Origin: Nostoc linckia z4
GTDB taxonomy: Bacteria > Cyanobacteriota > Cyanobacteriia > Cyanobacteriales > Nostocaceae
NCBI RefSeq assembly: GCF_002608075.1
Contig: NZ_LAHA01000001.1
Coordinates: 26,667 to 66,742 of the forward strand
DNA length: 40,076 bases
Direction of reading: 5' to 3'
A program made the translations under genes and the position numbers. Shown here piece by piece: positions 32,935-40,076 of the stretch (position 1 is the first letter of the stretch; each line of letters starts with the position of its first letter). The notes beneath the pieces are model-generated. The model worked only from the letters and a program-made list of their open reading frames with translations. It was not told where the DNA came from and searched no databases.

Positions 32935-33723
32935 TTAAGCTCCCATCCCCGAATACCGCTTCAAACCCGCACGCCACAACAAGCGATTCCCACCCAAAAA
33001 TATTAATATCCAACCCACCATTGAGAAAAATCCTTGCCATAGATTTGTAGGTAGTCCCACCAAAATACTTGCAGGGAAATCAACCAAATATGGAAAAGGT
33101 GTAAACATTACTATTTGTCGCACGGGTTCTGGAAAAACTTCTAAAGGTGCTATCAAACCAGATAAAAATAGATAAAACAACAACCAAAAATTTTCTAAAG
33201 CACTGGCGCGTTCTGTCCAAAAAGCCAACATAGCAAAAGTGTACTGAATTATAAAACGCAAACTAAAAGCCAGTATCACTGCTAATATAAACAACAGCAA
33301 TTGGCTGAAACTTGGTAACCAAAAAGCTTGGGGATAAAGAATAAAAAACAATCCCATTAATAAAAAAGCAAAACTCAAACGAGCGAATCTTTCAGAAATA
33401 TGCCCCGCAAGATGATGCCATACTGGATCTATTGGTTGTAGCAATCTAGGAGAAAGTTTGCCTTCTACTACCTCTCTTTCAAAGTCCCAAATTACCCAAG
33501 CTACAGTAAATTGTCTAACAAGAAAAACTGTAATAAAGTAACGGGCAAAATCTACAGGTGATAGACCAAACTGCCCACTCTGGGCTGCTTGTATCCAAAT
33601 ACCCATCAGGATGATTGGCAAAGTTCCAGCCAAAACCCATAAAAAGAGTTCTGCTCGATACTCAACCATATAGGCATAGTATACCCAGAGAAAAGTTAAG
33701 GCTTTTCTAATTATTTGTTTCAT
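32935..33723 (-). CDS. ABC-2 family exporter permease
   Basis: A 262-aa protein with about six hydrophobic segments and the ABC-2 (DUF990, ABC2_membrane_6 type) pattern. It starts KQIIRKALTFLWVYYAYMVEYRAELF and continues WDFEREVVEGKLSPRLLQPIDP, then FLSGLIAPLEVFPEPVRQI and FPYLVDFPASILVG. It is the partner of the ATPase at 33774-34757, which ends 50 bp upstream on the same strand. In many cyanobacteria the ATPase is followed by two such permeases, but only one is here. The exported substrate is unknown. Confidence 0.85.
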   Translation of the reverse strand: MKQIIRKALTFLWVYYAYMVEYRAELFLWVLAGTLPIILMGIWIQAAQSGQFGLSPVDFARYFITVFLVRQFTVAWVIWDFEREVVEGKLSPRLLQPIDPVWHHLAGHISERFARLSFAFLLMGLFFILYPQAFWLPSFSQLLLFILAVILAFSLRFIIQYTFAMLAFWTERASALENFWLLFYLFLSGLIAPLEVFPEPVRQIVMFTPFPYLVDFPASILVGLPTNLWQGFFSMVGWILIFLGGNRLLWRAGLKRYSGMGA

Positions 33724-33754
33724 CTATTTATTTTATTTCCCAAAAAAATTATTC

Positions 33755-33775
33755 CACACTCAACACTCAACAATC
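33755..33775 (-). repeat. CACACTC-type heptamers between the ABC genes
   Basis: CACACTC, AACACTC and AACAATC follow in 7-bp phase in the 50-bp gap between the ATPase stop and the permease start. Confidence 0.75.
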
Positions 33776-34757
33776 ACTCCACAACCCCCGCCTGAAAAAC
33801 TTGCCCAATTACCTGTTCTATAGACGGTTCAGTAACTGTTAAATCAATTACCTCTAAATCTGCCAAAATCTGAGATACAGTACGAGTGAGCGCCTCTCGT
33901 GGTACCAGATAACGCACTGTTCGCCCTTCTAAAAGCTCCACATCACCATAGGTCATGAGTTTTTGTATTGTTACGGGTTGGGCTAACTCAATATCCACTT
34001 CCCGATAAGGAGCAAAACGTTCCAACAGTCCATCTAAGCTACCGTCATACATTAAGCTTCCTTCATGAATTAATAGCACCCGTTGACACAAAGCTGTGAT
34101 GTCAGCCATGTAATGACTCGTTAATAGCACTGTGGCTTGATAAATTTGATTGTACTCACGTAAGAAGTCCCGCACCGCTGCTTGAGCATTCACATCTAAT
34201 CCCAGAGTTGGTTCATCTAAAAACAATACCTGGGGACGGTGCAAAAGTGCTGCTAATAATTCTGCCTTCATCCGTTCCCCTAAAGATAATTTACGCACTG
34301 GTTGGGTGAGTTTACCTTCCAGGGAAAGCATTTCTGTTAATTCTCCTACCCGCCGCTGGAACTCTTTATCAGAGATGTTATACACAGCAGCATTAATTTT
34401 CAAAGAATCTAACGCAGGTAAATCCCAAATTAGCTGTTGCTTTTGTCCCATCACCAAAGTAATTTTTTGCAAAAATGCTTCTTGGCGACGAAAAGGAACT
34501 TGTCCGGCTACTCTGACTGTACCGCTCGAAGGATAAATCAGCCCCGTGAGCATTTTCAGTGTGGTGGTTTTACCCGCACCATTTGGCCCCAAAAACCCTA
34601 CCACTTCACCAGGAGCAATTTCAAAGGAAACATCCCGGACTGCTTGAATTGTGCGGTAGGTGCGGCGGAAAAAGTGGGTGATTGTGCCTTTAATACCGGG
34701 ATTTTTGACCGCCACAGGATAAGATTTACTTAGTTTTTCAGCAATGATAATTGACAT
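33774..34757 (-). CDS. ABC transporter ATP-binding protein (ABC-2 exporter)
   Basis: A 327-aa nucleotide-binding subunit. Walker A is GPNGAGKTT (about residues 55-63), the Q-loop is VMGQKQQL, the signature is LSLGERMK, Walker B is VLFLDEPTLGLD, and the H-loop is TSHYMAD. The C-terminal extension (YREVDIELAQP to QVIGQVFQAG) is typical of the YadG/NatA-like exporter group. It powers export through the permease encoded 50 bp downstream. ATG at 34757 starts MSIIIAEKLSKSYPV. It forms a two-gene operon. Confidence 0.92.
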   Translation of the reverse strand: MSIIIAEKLSKSYPVAVKNPGIKGTITHFFRRTYRTIQAVRDVSFEIAPGEVVGFLGPNGAGKTTTLKMLTGLIYPSSGTVRVAGQVPFRRQEAFLQKITLVMGQKQQLIWDLPALDSLKINAAVYNISDKEFQRRVGELTEMLSLEGKLTQPVRKLSLGERMKAELLAALLHRPQVLFLDEPTLGLDVNAQAAVRDFLREYNQIYQATVLLTSHYMADITALCQRVLLIHEGSLMYDGSLDGLLERFAPYREVDIELAQPVTIQKLMTYGDVELLEGRTVRYLVPREALTRTVSQILADLEVIDLTVTEPSIEQVIGQVFQAGVVE

Positions 34758-35214
34758 ATTTTTATCTTAGAACCACAGAAAAACAATTCAAAAGTCAAAA
34801 TCAAAAAAGACTTTTGTAGTCAATTTTTGATAACAAATTGCCATAGAAATTATTGTTTGAAATTATGGAACTTTGTAGTCAAGGCTTGTAATCCAAAATC
34901 TAAAATCCTAAATCGCTATTAGGGTTTTTATCGTTGGCAATTTAAATACACAGAATTTACACTAAATTAAATAACTCCCAAAAATAAACAACAGCACATA
35001 GTGATTGACAGTTCACAGTCAACGGTCAACAGTCAAGGCTTCGACTCCGCTCAGCCTTGACCCTGAGCGAAGTCGAAGGGTCAACAGTCTTCTCTGGAAT
35101 ATTTTTCCTTGTAAGTTCCTTTTGAGTGTTTGTCTGTGGTTTTAAATAATCCAATGCGGATTTAATAATCATTAATTCCCAATATGGGAATGATTCAGTT
35201 CTAAAGCATAAATT
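34758..35214. other. Spacer with repeats and a long palindrome
   Basis: Holds AAATCTA-type heptamers (about 34888-34915) and TCAACAGT-type heptamers (about 35003-35036). A palindrome, CTTCGACTCCGCTCAG (35039-35054) with CTGAGCGAAGTCGAAG (35063-35078), matches at 15 of 16 pairs. No gene was recognised. The palindrome may act as a terminator or REP-like site for the minus-strand ABC1K gene upstream. Confidence 0.7.
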
Positions 35215-36861
35215 TTACCGCAAACGTCCCGATCGCAGTGTACTAATAATTAGCCACAAACCTAATAAACTAGCGGCTGCAAACAAAACGCTACTTAAAA
35301 AAGATAGCTGCGCTGTCTGCGCTCTAGTAGTAATAATTGCTGCTCCCATAATCAGCGAACCCACCAAAATGCTAAAAGACAAGCGGTTAGCAGCATCGTC
35401 CATAGTCCGCCGTACACCATCTAAACCCCGCAGGGATAAGTTCCACTGTAGGCTTTCGGAGGTAACTCGGTCTAATAACAGTTCAATTTGTCGGGGAGAT
35501 TGCAGGGACAGACTTTTAAGGTCTAAGGCTGTTCTTAAGAGCGATCGCACTGGATTATCCCCTAATAACTGCCGACGAAACAAGTCTGTAATTAATGGCT
35601 GAATTTCATCGATGAGATTCACCTCTGGGTTAAAAGTACGCGCCACTCCTTCTAAGTTTGCCAGAGTTTTGGCATATAAACCCATGTTACTTGGTAAACG
35701 AATTTTATTGTTGCGAGCAACTTGCAAAATTTCGTAAATAATTTGACTGAAATTGATTTCACTCAGGCTGACATTGTAATACTTTCGCAGCATCCTGTCA
35801 TAATCATTTTCTAATCGCGATAATATTACTGGCTGAGTTGAATCTGCTAACTGCAAAGTCAACTGAGCGCATCTTTGAGCGTCTAAATCTACGATCGCCA
35901 ACAACATTTCTGTTAATATCTGCTGTGTGCGGGGATCGAGTCGTCCCACCATGCCACAGTCTAAAAGTGCAACCCGGCCATCTTTGAGATAAAATAAATT
36001 TCCTGGGTGGGGATCGGCATGAAAAAAGCCATCTATATATAGTTGTTGAAAAAATACCCGAAATAATAAAGTAGTTATTTCTTTACGCTCTACAGCAGGG
36101 TCTTTGTCATTGTTATTGCTGTTTAAATCTGCCGACAGAAACGGTACTCCATCCAACCATTCCATCACCAGTAATTTTTCTGTGGTCAAATCCCAATAAA
36201 TTTTGGCAACTACTATTTGCTTGGGATCGAACCAGCGACTGTTGGATAAATTACGCCGCAGTTGGTCTGTAAAACTTGCTTCCCTTGTGAAATCTAACTC
36301 AGCTTCTAGAGCTTTGGTAAATTCCTCAGCGATGGATTTGATTTCATAGGTTTGTCCAAAATCAGTACGCGCTACTAAATCGGCAATACCTTGAATTAAA
36401 GCAATATCTTGTGCGATAGTAACATCAATTCCCGGACGCTGGACTTTAAGAGCGACTTCTCGACCATCTATTAATGTAGCTCTATGGGTTTGGGCAATCG
36501 AACCCGCTGCTACTGGAACGGGATTGATTGTACTGAAAGTTTCCGCTAGCGGTCGTTTTAGCTCCTTACGGATGATGATTTCCACCTCCGACCAGGGAAC
36601 TGGCGGTACTTCATCTTGGAGGGTTGATAGTTCTTCTATGTAAGAGGCACTCAGTAAATCTGGACGAGTGGAGAGTAGCTGACCGAGTTTCACATAAACT
36701 GGCCCTAAATCTACCAGAATATTTTTTAAAACCGCAGGTGTCGGTAGCTGGGGTTCATCTGCTTTACCACCAGTTAGCAACCTCCGCATATAGTCCCAGC
36801 CATTGCGGAGGAAGACTTCAATAATTTCTCGTTGACGGGGAACTGTTTGAGTTAGGAACAT
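35215..36861 (-). CDS. ABC1/AarF/UbiB-family atypical kinase
   Basis: A 548-aa protein. The family signature KxGQ is VKLGQLLSTRPDLL (Lys near 57). The Ala-rich loop is VAAGSIAQTH and the nucleotide-binding Lys is in REVALKVQRPGI. The catalytic segment is HADPHPGNLF (about 277-286) and the metal site is LLDCGMVG (about 300). Two C-terminal hydrophobic helices (about 492-545) anchor it in the membrane. UbiB-type kinases support quinone synthesis; cyanobacterial and plastid members act in plastoquinone/tocopherol metabolism and membrane homeostasis. The exact substrate is not known here. The start ATG at 36861 is preceded only by C-rich heptamer DNA, without a Shine-Dalgarno. Confidence 0.9.
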   Translation of the reverse strand: MFLTQTVPRQREIIEVFLRNGWDYMRRLLTGGKADEPQLPTPAVLKNILVDLGPVYVKLGQLLSTRPDLLSASYIEELSTLQDEVPPVPWSEVEIIIRKELKRPLAETFSTINPVPVAAGSIAQTHRATLIDGREVALKVQRPGIDVTIAQDIALIQGIADLVARTDFGQTYEIKSIAEEFTKALEAELDFTREASFTDQLRRNLSNSRWFDPKQIVVAKIYWDLTTEKLLVMEWLDGVPFLSADLNSNNNDKDPAVERKEITTLLFRVFFQQLYIDGFFHADPHPGNLFYLKDGRVALLDCGMVGRLDPRTQQILTEMLLAIVDLDAQRCAQLTLQLADSTQPVILSRLENDYDRMLRKYYNVSLSEINFSQIIYEILQVARNNKIRLPSNMGLYAKTLANLEGVARTFNPEVNLIDEIQPLITDLFRRQLLGDNPVRSLLRTALDLKSLSLQSPRQIELLLDRVTSESLQWNLSLRGLDGVRRTMDDAANRLSFSILVGSLIMGAAIITTRAQTAQLSFLSSVLFAAASLLGLWLIISTLRSGRLR

Positions 36862-36880
36862 TTTGGGATGTGGGGAGTAG

Positions 36881-37100
36881 GGAAAGGGGAAAGGGTAAAG
36901 GGGAAAGGGTAAAGGGGAAAGGGGAAAGGGTAAAGGGTAAAGGGGAAAGGGGAAAGGGGAAAGGGGAAAGGGTAAAGGGTAAAGGGGAAAGGGTAAAGGG
37001 GAAAGGGGAAAGGGGAAAGCGATAAATTTAATCTTTCCGCCTTACCCCTTTCCCTTTCACCATTCCCTGGAAAGCCCTGTTTGGCCAATGCCCCATGCCC
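36881..37100. repeat. 20-unit G-rich heptamer array plus inverted hairpin module
   Basis: Twenty heptamers, GGAAAGG or GTAAAGG, run in exact phase from 36881 to 37020. GATAAATTTAATC, CTTTCC-type pyrimidine tract and GCCCTGTTTGGCCAATGCCCC (about 37074-37094) follow, which is the inverse of the 30832-31077 module. The G-rich strand has many GGG/GGGG runs spaced by AAA or TAAA. It fills most of the spacer between manC and the ABC1K gene. Confidence 0.93.
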
Positions 37101-37194
37101 CATGCCCCATGCCCAATTCCCAATACCCTCTTTTTCGACATTCAAGTTATAATGAGAAAATAGACTTTTTAGCCTCTGCCAAGAGTTTTAACTT

Positions 37195-38259
37195 TTAGAG
37201 CAGGTCGGTGAATCGGGAATCGCTCTGAAGAATTTTCAAGATCTGCTTAATTTCCTGTGTACGTTCTTTTTTAACAACGAGGGTGACGTTGCGATCGCGC
37301 ACAATCACCACATCATCTAAACCAATAGTAACAACTACATCCTCTGGATTTGAAGCATAAATAATTGCTCCCTGGGTATCTAGTCCTACGTGGGTAGCAA
37401 GTTCTACATTTGAAGTCTGTTCTGTTTTTAGTAACCGTTCGATGGCATTCCAATCTCCTAAATCATCCCAGCCAAATTCAACCGGCAAGACGTATGCTAG
37501 ACTTGTCTTTTCCATGAGTGCATAGTCTATACTCTTCTTAGGTAACTGGGGATAGATATCAGACCCCTGTTGTTGTAATGGTTCGATGATTTCTGGAGCA
37601 TGGGTGTGTAGTTCCTTGAGAACAACTCCTGCCCGAAAGACGAACATACCACTATTCCAGCTAAAACGTCCCGTAGATAAAAAAGTTTCTGCTATTTCAC
37701 GGTTGGGCTTTTCAGTAAAGCGGTTGACGTGATAAGCTGGCAACTCATTAAAGCTACCTATTTTTTCACCTTGTTCAATGTAACCGTAACCGGTTGATGG
37801 AAAAGTAGGCTTGATCCCCAATGTGACGATGGCTTCTGTGCTTGTTGCCAGTTGCACAGCTGCACTTAATGTGTGTGCAAAGGCTTCTTGGTCAGCAATC
37901 CAGTGGTCAGCAGGGAAAAAGCCAATAACAGCGTCTTCTCCATAACGTTGTTTGATTTCTAAACTTGTCCAAGCAACGGCGGCGGCGGTGTCTCTTCCTT
38001 CTGACTCAATTAGTAAGTTCTCAGGTGGTAGATCGGGTAATTGTTGTCGTACCCCTTCAGCTATCTGACTAGAAGTGATAACCCACAAGGAATTCCAACT
38101 GCCTGCAAGTTTTAACAAGCGATCGGCAGTTGCTTGTAATAAGCTTCTAGAGCTACCATCAAGACTTAAAAATTGTTTGGGTCGGTCTCGCCGACTTAAA
38201 GGCCAAAAACGTTCACCTTTACCACCAGCAAGGATTACAGGGAACAATAAAGTATTCAT
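37195..38259 (-). CDS. Mannose-1-phosphate guanylyltransferase
   Basis: The ATG at 38259 (MNTLLFPVILAGGKGERFWP) is chosen over a GTG at 38271; 354 aa. The nucleotidyltransferase signature is LAGGKGERFWPLSRRDRPKQFL. The family motifs GRDTAAAVAW, FFPADHWI and GYIEQGE follow, with FTEKPNREIAE and SGMFVFRA later. It makes GDP-mannose from mannose-1-phosphate and GTP, feeding surface polysaccharide, LPS or glycosylation. The C-terminal phosphomannose-isomerase half of bifunctional ManC is absent, so this is the single-domain form. It is divergent from the LCP gene 116 bp away, which also acts on envelope glycans. Confidence 0.9.
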   Translation of the reverse strand: MNTLLFPVILAGGKGERFWPLSRRDRPKQFLSLDGSSRSLLQATADRLLKLAGSWNSLWVITSSQIAEGVRQQLPDLPPENLLIESEGRDTAAAVAWTSLEIKQRYGEDAVIGFFPADHWIADQEAFAHTLSAAVQLATSTEAIVTLGIKPTFPSTGYGYIEQGEKIGSFNELPAYHVNRFTEKPNREIAETFLSTGRFSWNSGMFVFRAGVVLKELHTHAPEIIEPLQQQGSDIYPQLPKKSIDYALMEKTSLAYVLPVEFGWDDLGDWNAIERLLKTEQTSNVELATHVGLDTQGAIIYASNPEDVVVTIGLDDVVIVRDRNVTLVVKKERTQEIKQILKILQSDSRFTDLL

Positions 38260-38374
38260 GTTGTCATACACGTCTACTGAAGAACATTACAAGTTTACAG
38301 TGAGGTTTTCCACTGGCAATATTTGTAGCTTGCATTAACATACTTTTAGGGAGTGGTTGAGTGGGGAGATAATT

Positions 38375-39886
38375 GTGATAAAACAAGTCGAATGGTCGGA
38401 AAATCAGGTCACATCTGGGCAAGTAGTATTTGAAGATGAAGTGCGATCGCCGGAACTCGAACATCCGGAAAATCAAGCAGCACTTCCATTAGTAGCAGAC
38501 CCCCAAGAAGAGGTCGAACTCAAAGCGCCAGCAAATAACCGTAGCGTTGTCGAATCGGTGGGTGCAATTCCCAATCAGCTCTCTGAGAGATTGGGCTTGA
38601 CAATGCCTCGATGGCTGTTATGGTTCATGACGATTGTTATCGGCATCATATTATCTGGTCTGCTGGTGTCAACGTTGGCGTTGTGGACTCCTTTATGGAG
38701 CAATTTAGACCGAACAGATGATGATTTAGGAACTGGTACTAAGGACGAACAAAAAGTTCCATTACCAGGGGAATTATGGAGCAAACTTTCTCAGTACAAA
38801 CTTTCACGACCGATGAATATCCTCATTATGGGGATTGAACCAGTCAGTGGTACTGTTGATGGTTCCCCAGAAAGCTTTGCTGGTAAAAGCGATTCTATGT
38901 TGCTGGTACGGCTCAACCCCAATGAAAAATCTGTACGGGTGCTTTCTATCCCCAGAGATACGATGATTGCGATCCCAGAAAAGGGAGAAAAAGGCTTAAC
39001 TAAAGTATCTGACGCCAATGCCCAAGGCGGGCCAGTCTTGGCTGCACGGGTAGTTAGCCGTACTTTAAACAATGCCCCAATCGATCGCTATATTCGCATC
39101 TCCACCAGCGGTTTACGCCAATTAGTCGATCAATTAGGTGGAGTTGAAGTCTTTGTTCCCAAATCAATGGAATATAAAGACTCCAGCAGCCAGCTGTCAA
39201 TTAATTTAGTTAGTGGCTGGCAAACACTCAACGGCGAACAAGCAGAACAATTTGCCCGGTTCCGCGAACCAGGTTTGGGAGATCTACCAAGAGTGCAGCG
39301 TCAGCAAGCACTCATCGCAGCCTTGCTGCAACGCCTCAATAGCCCCACCCTTTTACCCAGGTTGCCTCAATTAACTCGCCTGATGCGAAAATACTTTGAT
39401 ACCAACCTGAAAATGGAAGAAATGATGGCGTTGGTAAACTTCGGTCTTAACTTAGATCGAGATAACTTCCAAATGACTGTTTTGCCTGGTACTTTTAGCC
39501 GCTTTAGCAAAGATCCTGATAGCTATTGGCTGAACATGACCGGACAACAAAGCCTATTGAATGATTATGTCGGGGTAAATGTACCTGGTCTAAAACCAGA
39601 TACACGTCAGGTTCCTAACCTCAAAATTGCTATTCAAAATGCTTCCAATCAACCTGAGCTAACTGAAAAAGTTATTGCTTATCTTAAACAGAAAGGCTTT
39701 ACTAAAATTTACAAAGTTCCTGATTGGCCAGATAACCAACGTCAAACTCAGATTATTGTGCAAAAAGGTAACCGACGAGTTGGAACTGATGTGCAACAAA
39801 TCTTAGGTTTGGGTCAAATCGAAGTAGCGGCCATTGGTGATTTAGAATCTGACCTCACAATTCGTATTGGGAAAGATTGGAAATAA
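38375..39886 (+). CDS. LytR-CpsA-Psr (LCP) family protein with LytR_C domain
   Basis: The start is the GTG at 38375, because GGGGAG (38363-38368) lies 6 bases upstream; the frame reads back to a TTG at 38357. The 503-aa protein has a cytosolic N-terminus and one transmembrane helix (WLLWFMTIVIGIILSGLLVS, about residues 82-105). The LCP domain (about 150-340) contains NILIMGI, DSMLLVRLNP, VRVLSIPRDTMI, ISTSGLRQLVDQLGGVEV and LNGEQAEQFARFR. A C-terminal LytR_C domain begins near LKIAIQNASN. LCP enzymes attach glycopolymers from lipid carriers to peptidoglycan or proteins outside the membrane. The pairing with a GDP-mannose gene suggests envelope polysaccharide attachment. Confidence 0.93.
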   Translation: MIKQVEWSENQVTSGQVVFEDEVRSPELEHPENQAALPLVADPQEEVELKAPANNRSVVESVGAIPNQLSERLGLTMPRWLLWFMTIVIGIILSGLLVSTLALWTPLWSNLDRTDDDLGTGTKDEQKVPLPGELWSKLSQYKLSRPMNILIMGIEPVSGTVDGSPESFAGKSDSMLLVRLNPNEKSVRVLSIPRDTMIAIPEKGEKGLTKVSDANAQGGPVLAARVVSRTLNNAPIDRYIRISTSGLRQLVDQLGGVEVFVPKSMEYKDSSSQLSINLVSGWQTLNGEQAEQFARFREPGLGDLPRVQRQQALIAALLQRLNSPTLLPRLPQLTRLMRKYFDTNLKMEEMMALVNFGLNLDRDNFQMTVLPGTFSRFSKDPDSYWLNMTGQQSLLNDYVGVNVPGLKPDTRQVPNLKIAIQNASNQPELTEKVIAYLKQKGFTKIYKVPDWPDNQRQTQIIVQKGNRRVGTDVQQILGLGQIEVAAIGDLESDLTIRIGKDWK

Positions 39887-39949
39887 TCATTGGGCAAACA
39901 GGGCATTGGTAATTGCTAAATAAAAAAGCATAAATCACAAAGTCTAAAG

Positions 39950-39980
39950 TATGAGTTGGGGAAACCTCAGCTCATATTTT
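39950..39980 (+). terminator. Rho-independent terminator of the LCP gene
   Basis: TATGAG (39950-39955) pairs with CTCATA (39971-39976), with an inner GGGG/CCTC-type pairing, followed directly by TTTT. It lies 64 bp after the LCP stop. Confidence 0.65.
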
Positions 39981-40028
39981 GTAAGATAGGACAACAGACT
40001 AATGACTAATCAATACGATTCGGTTAAA

Positions 40029-40076
40029 GGGGAAAGGGGAAAGGGGAAAGGGGAAAGGGGAAAGGGGAAAGGGGAA
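40029..40076. repeat. GGGGAAA heptamer array, cut by the window edge
   Basis: Six perfect GGGGAAA units plus a partial seventh run to the last base. The preceding GGGCAAACAGGGCATTGG (39893-39910) resembles the opening of the hairpin module at 30832-31077, so another copy of that module may begin here. Confidence 0.9.

Noticed and set aside
36852..37145. 97-aa minus-strand ORF of Pro/Phe/Leu repeats
   Set aside because: It is the translation of the GGAAAGG heptamer array, out of frame with the ABC1K gene and without a domain.

Overview
The window comes from a cyanobacterium, most likely a filamentous heterocyst-forming one (Nostocales). psbI, a photosystem II gene too short for ordinary ORF calling, lies at 20304-20420. 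The HIP1 octamer GCGATCGC is scattered through the genes. Spacers are full of tandem heptamer and octamer arrays of the STRR type known from that group. No rRNA, tRNA, CRISPR array or phage gene was recognised.

Left edge (1-2.6 kb): the 3' end of a tnpB (IS200/IS605 group) with its right-end hairpin abuts a hicA toxin gene whose start codon is gone. A bidirectional hairpin follows, then an EF-G-like translational GTPase on the minus strand. From 2.6 to 6.1 kb there are a secreted TPR protein with an 8-bp minisatellite inside its coding region, a PsiE-like membrane protein, an AT-rich isochorismatase-like hydrolase and a small helical protein.

6.1-13 kb is almost all minus strand: a DUF2887 (Rpn-like nuclease) gene between two similar MITE-like repeats, a MetF-like methylenetetrahydrofolate reductase, trpS, a second DUF2887 gene with a DUF4351 tail, a GT-A-like protein and a GT4 glycosyltransferase. 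13-20 kb holds a DUF429 protein convergent with alpha-glucan phosphorylase (glgP), a small hypothetical gene, a 1.36-kb gene-poor stretch and a hexapeptide acyltransferase.

20-28 kb holds psbI, an LptD/OstA-like outer-membrane protein and a two-gene sensory operon: a GAF/PAS HisKA_2 kinase followed 10 bp later by a receiver-PAS-histidine kinase. 28-33 kb holds a tandem-domain SagB-type nitroreductase, an alpha/beta hydrolase and a membrane-anchored Ser/Thr kinase with an N-terminal Cys4 motif. 33-40 kb holds an ABC-2 exporter pair, an ABC1/UbiB-family kinase, a mannose-1-phosphate guanylyltransferase and, divergently, a LytR-CpsA-Psr (LCP) ligase-like protein.

Several genes point to the cell envelope: LptD-like protein, LCP protein, GDP-mannose synthesis, glycosyltransferases, acyltransferase and exporter. 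They are dispersed rather than one operon. The strongest unusual signals are the tnpB/hicA junction, repeats that have entered coding sequence or that abut start codons, and a dispersed hairpin module with a conserved GATTAAATTTAT core.
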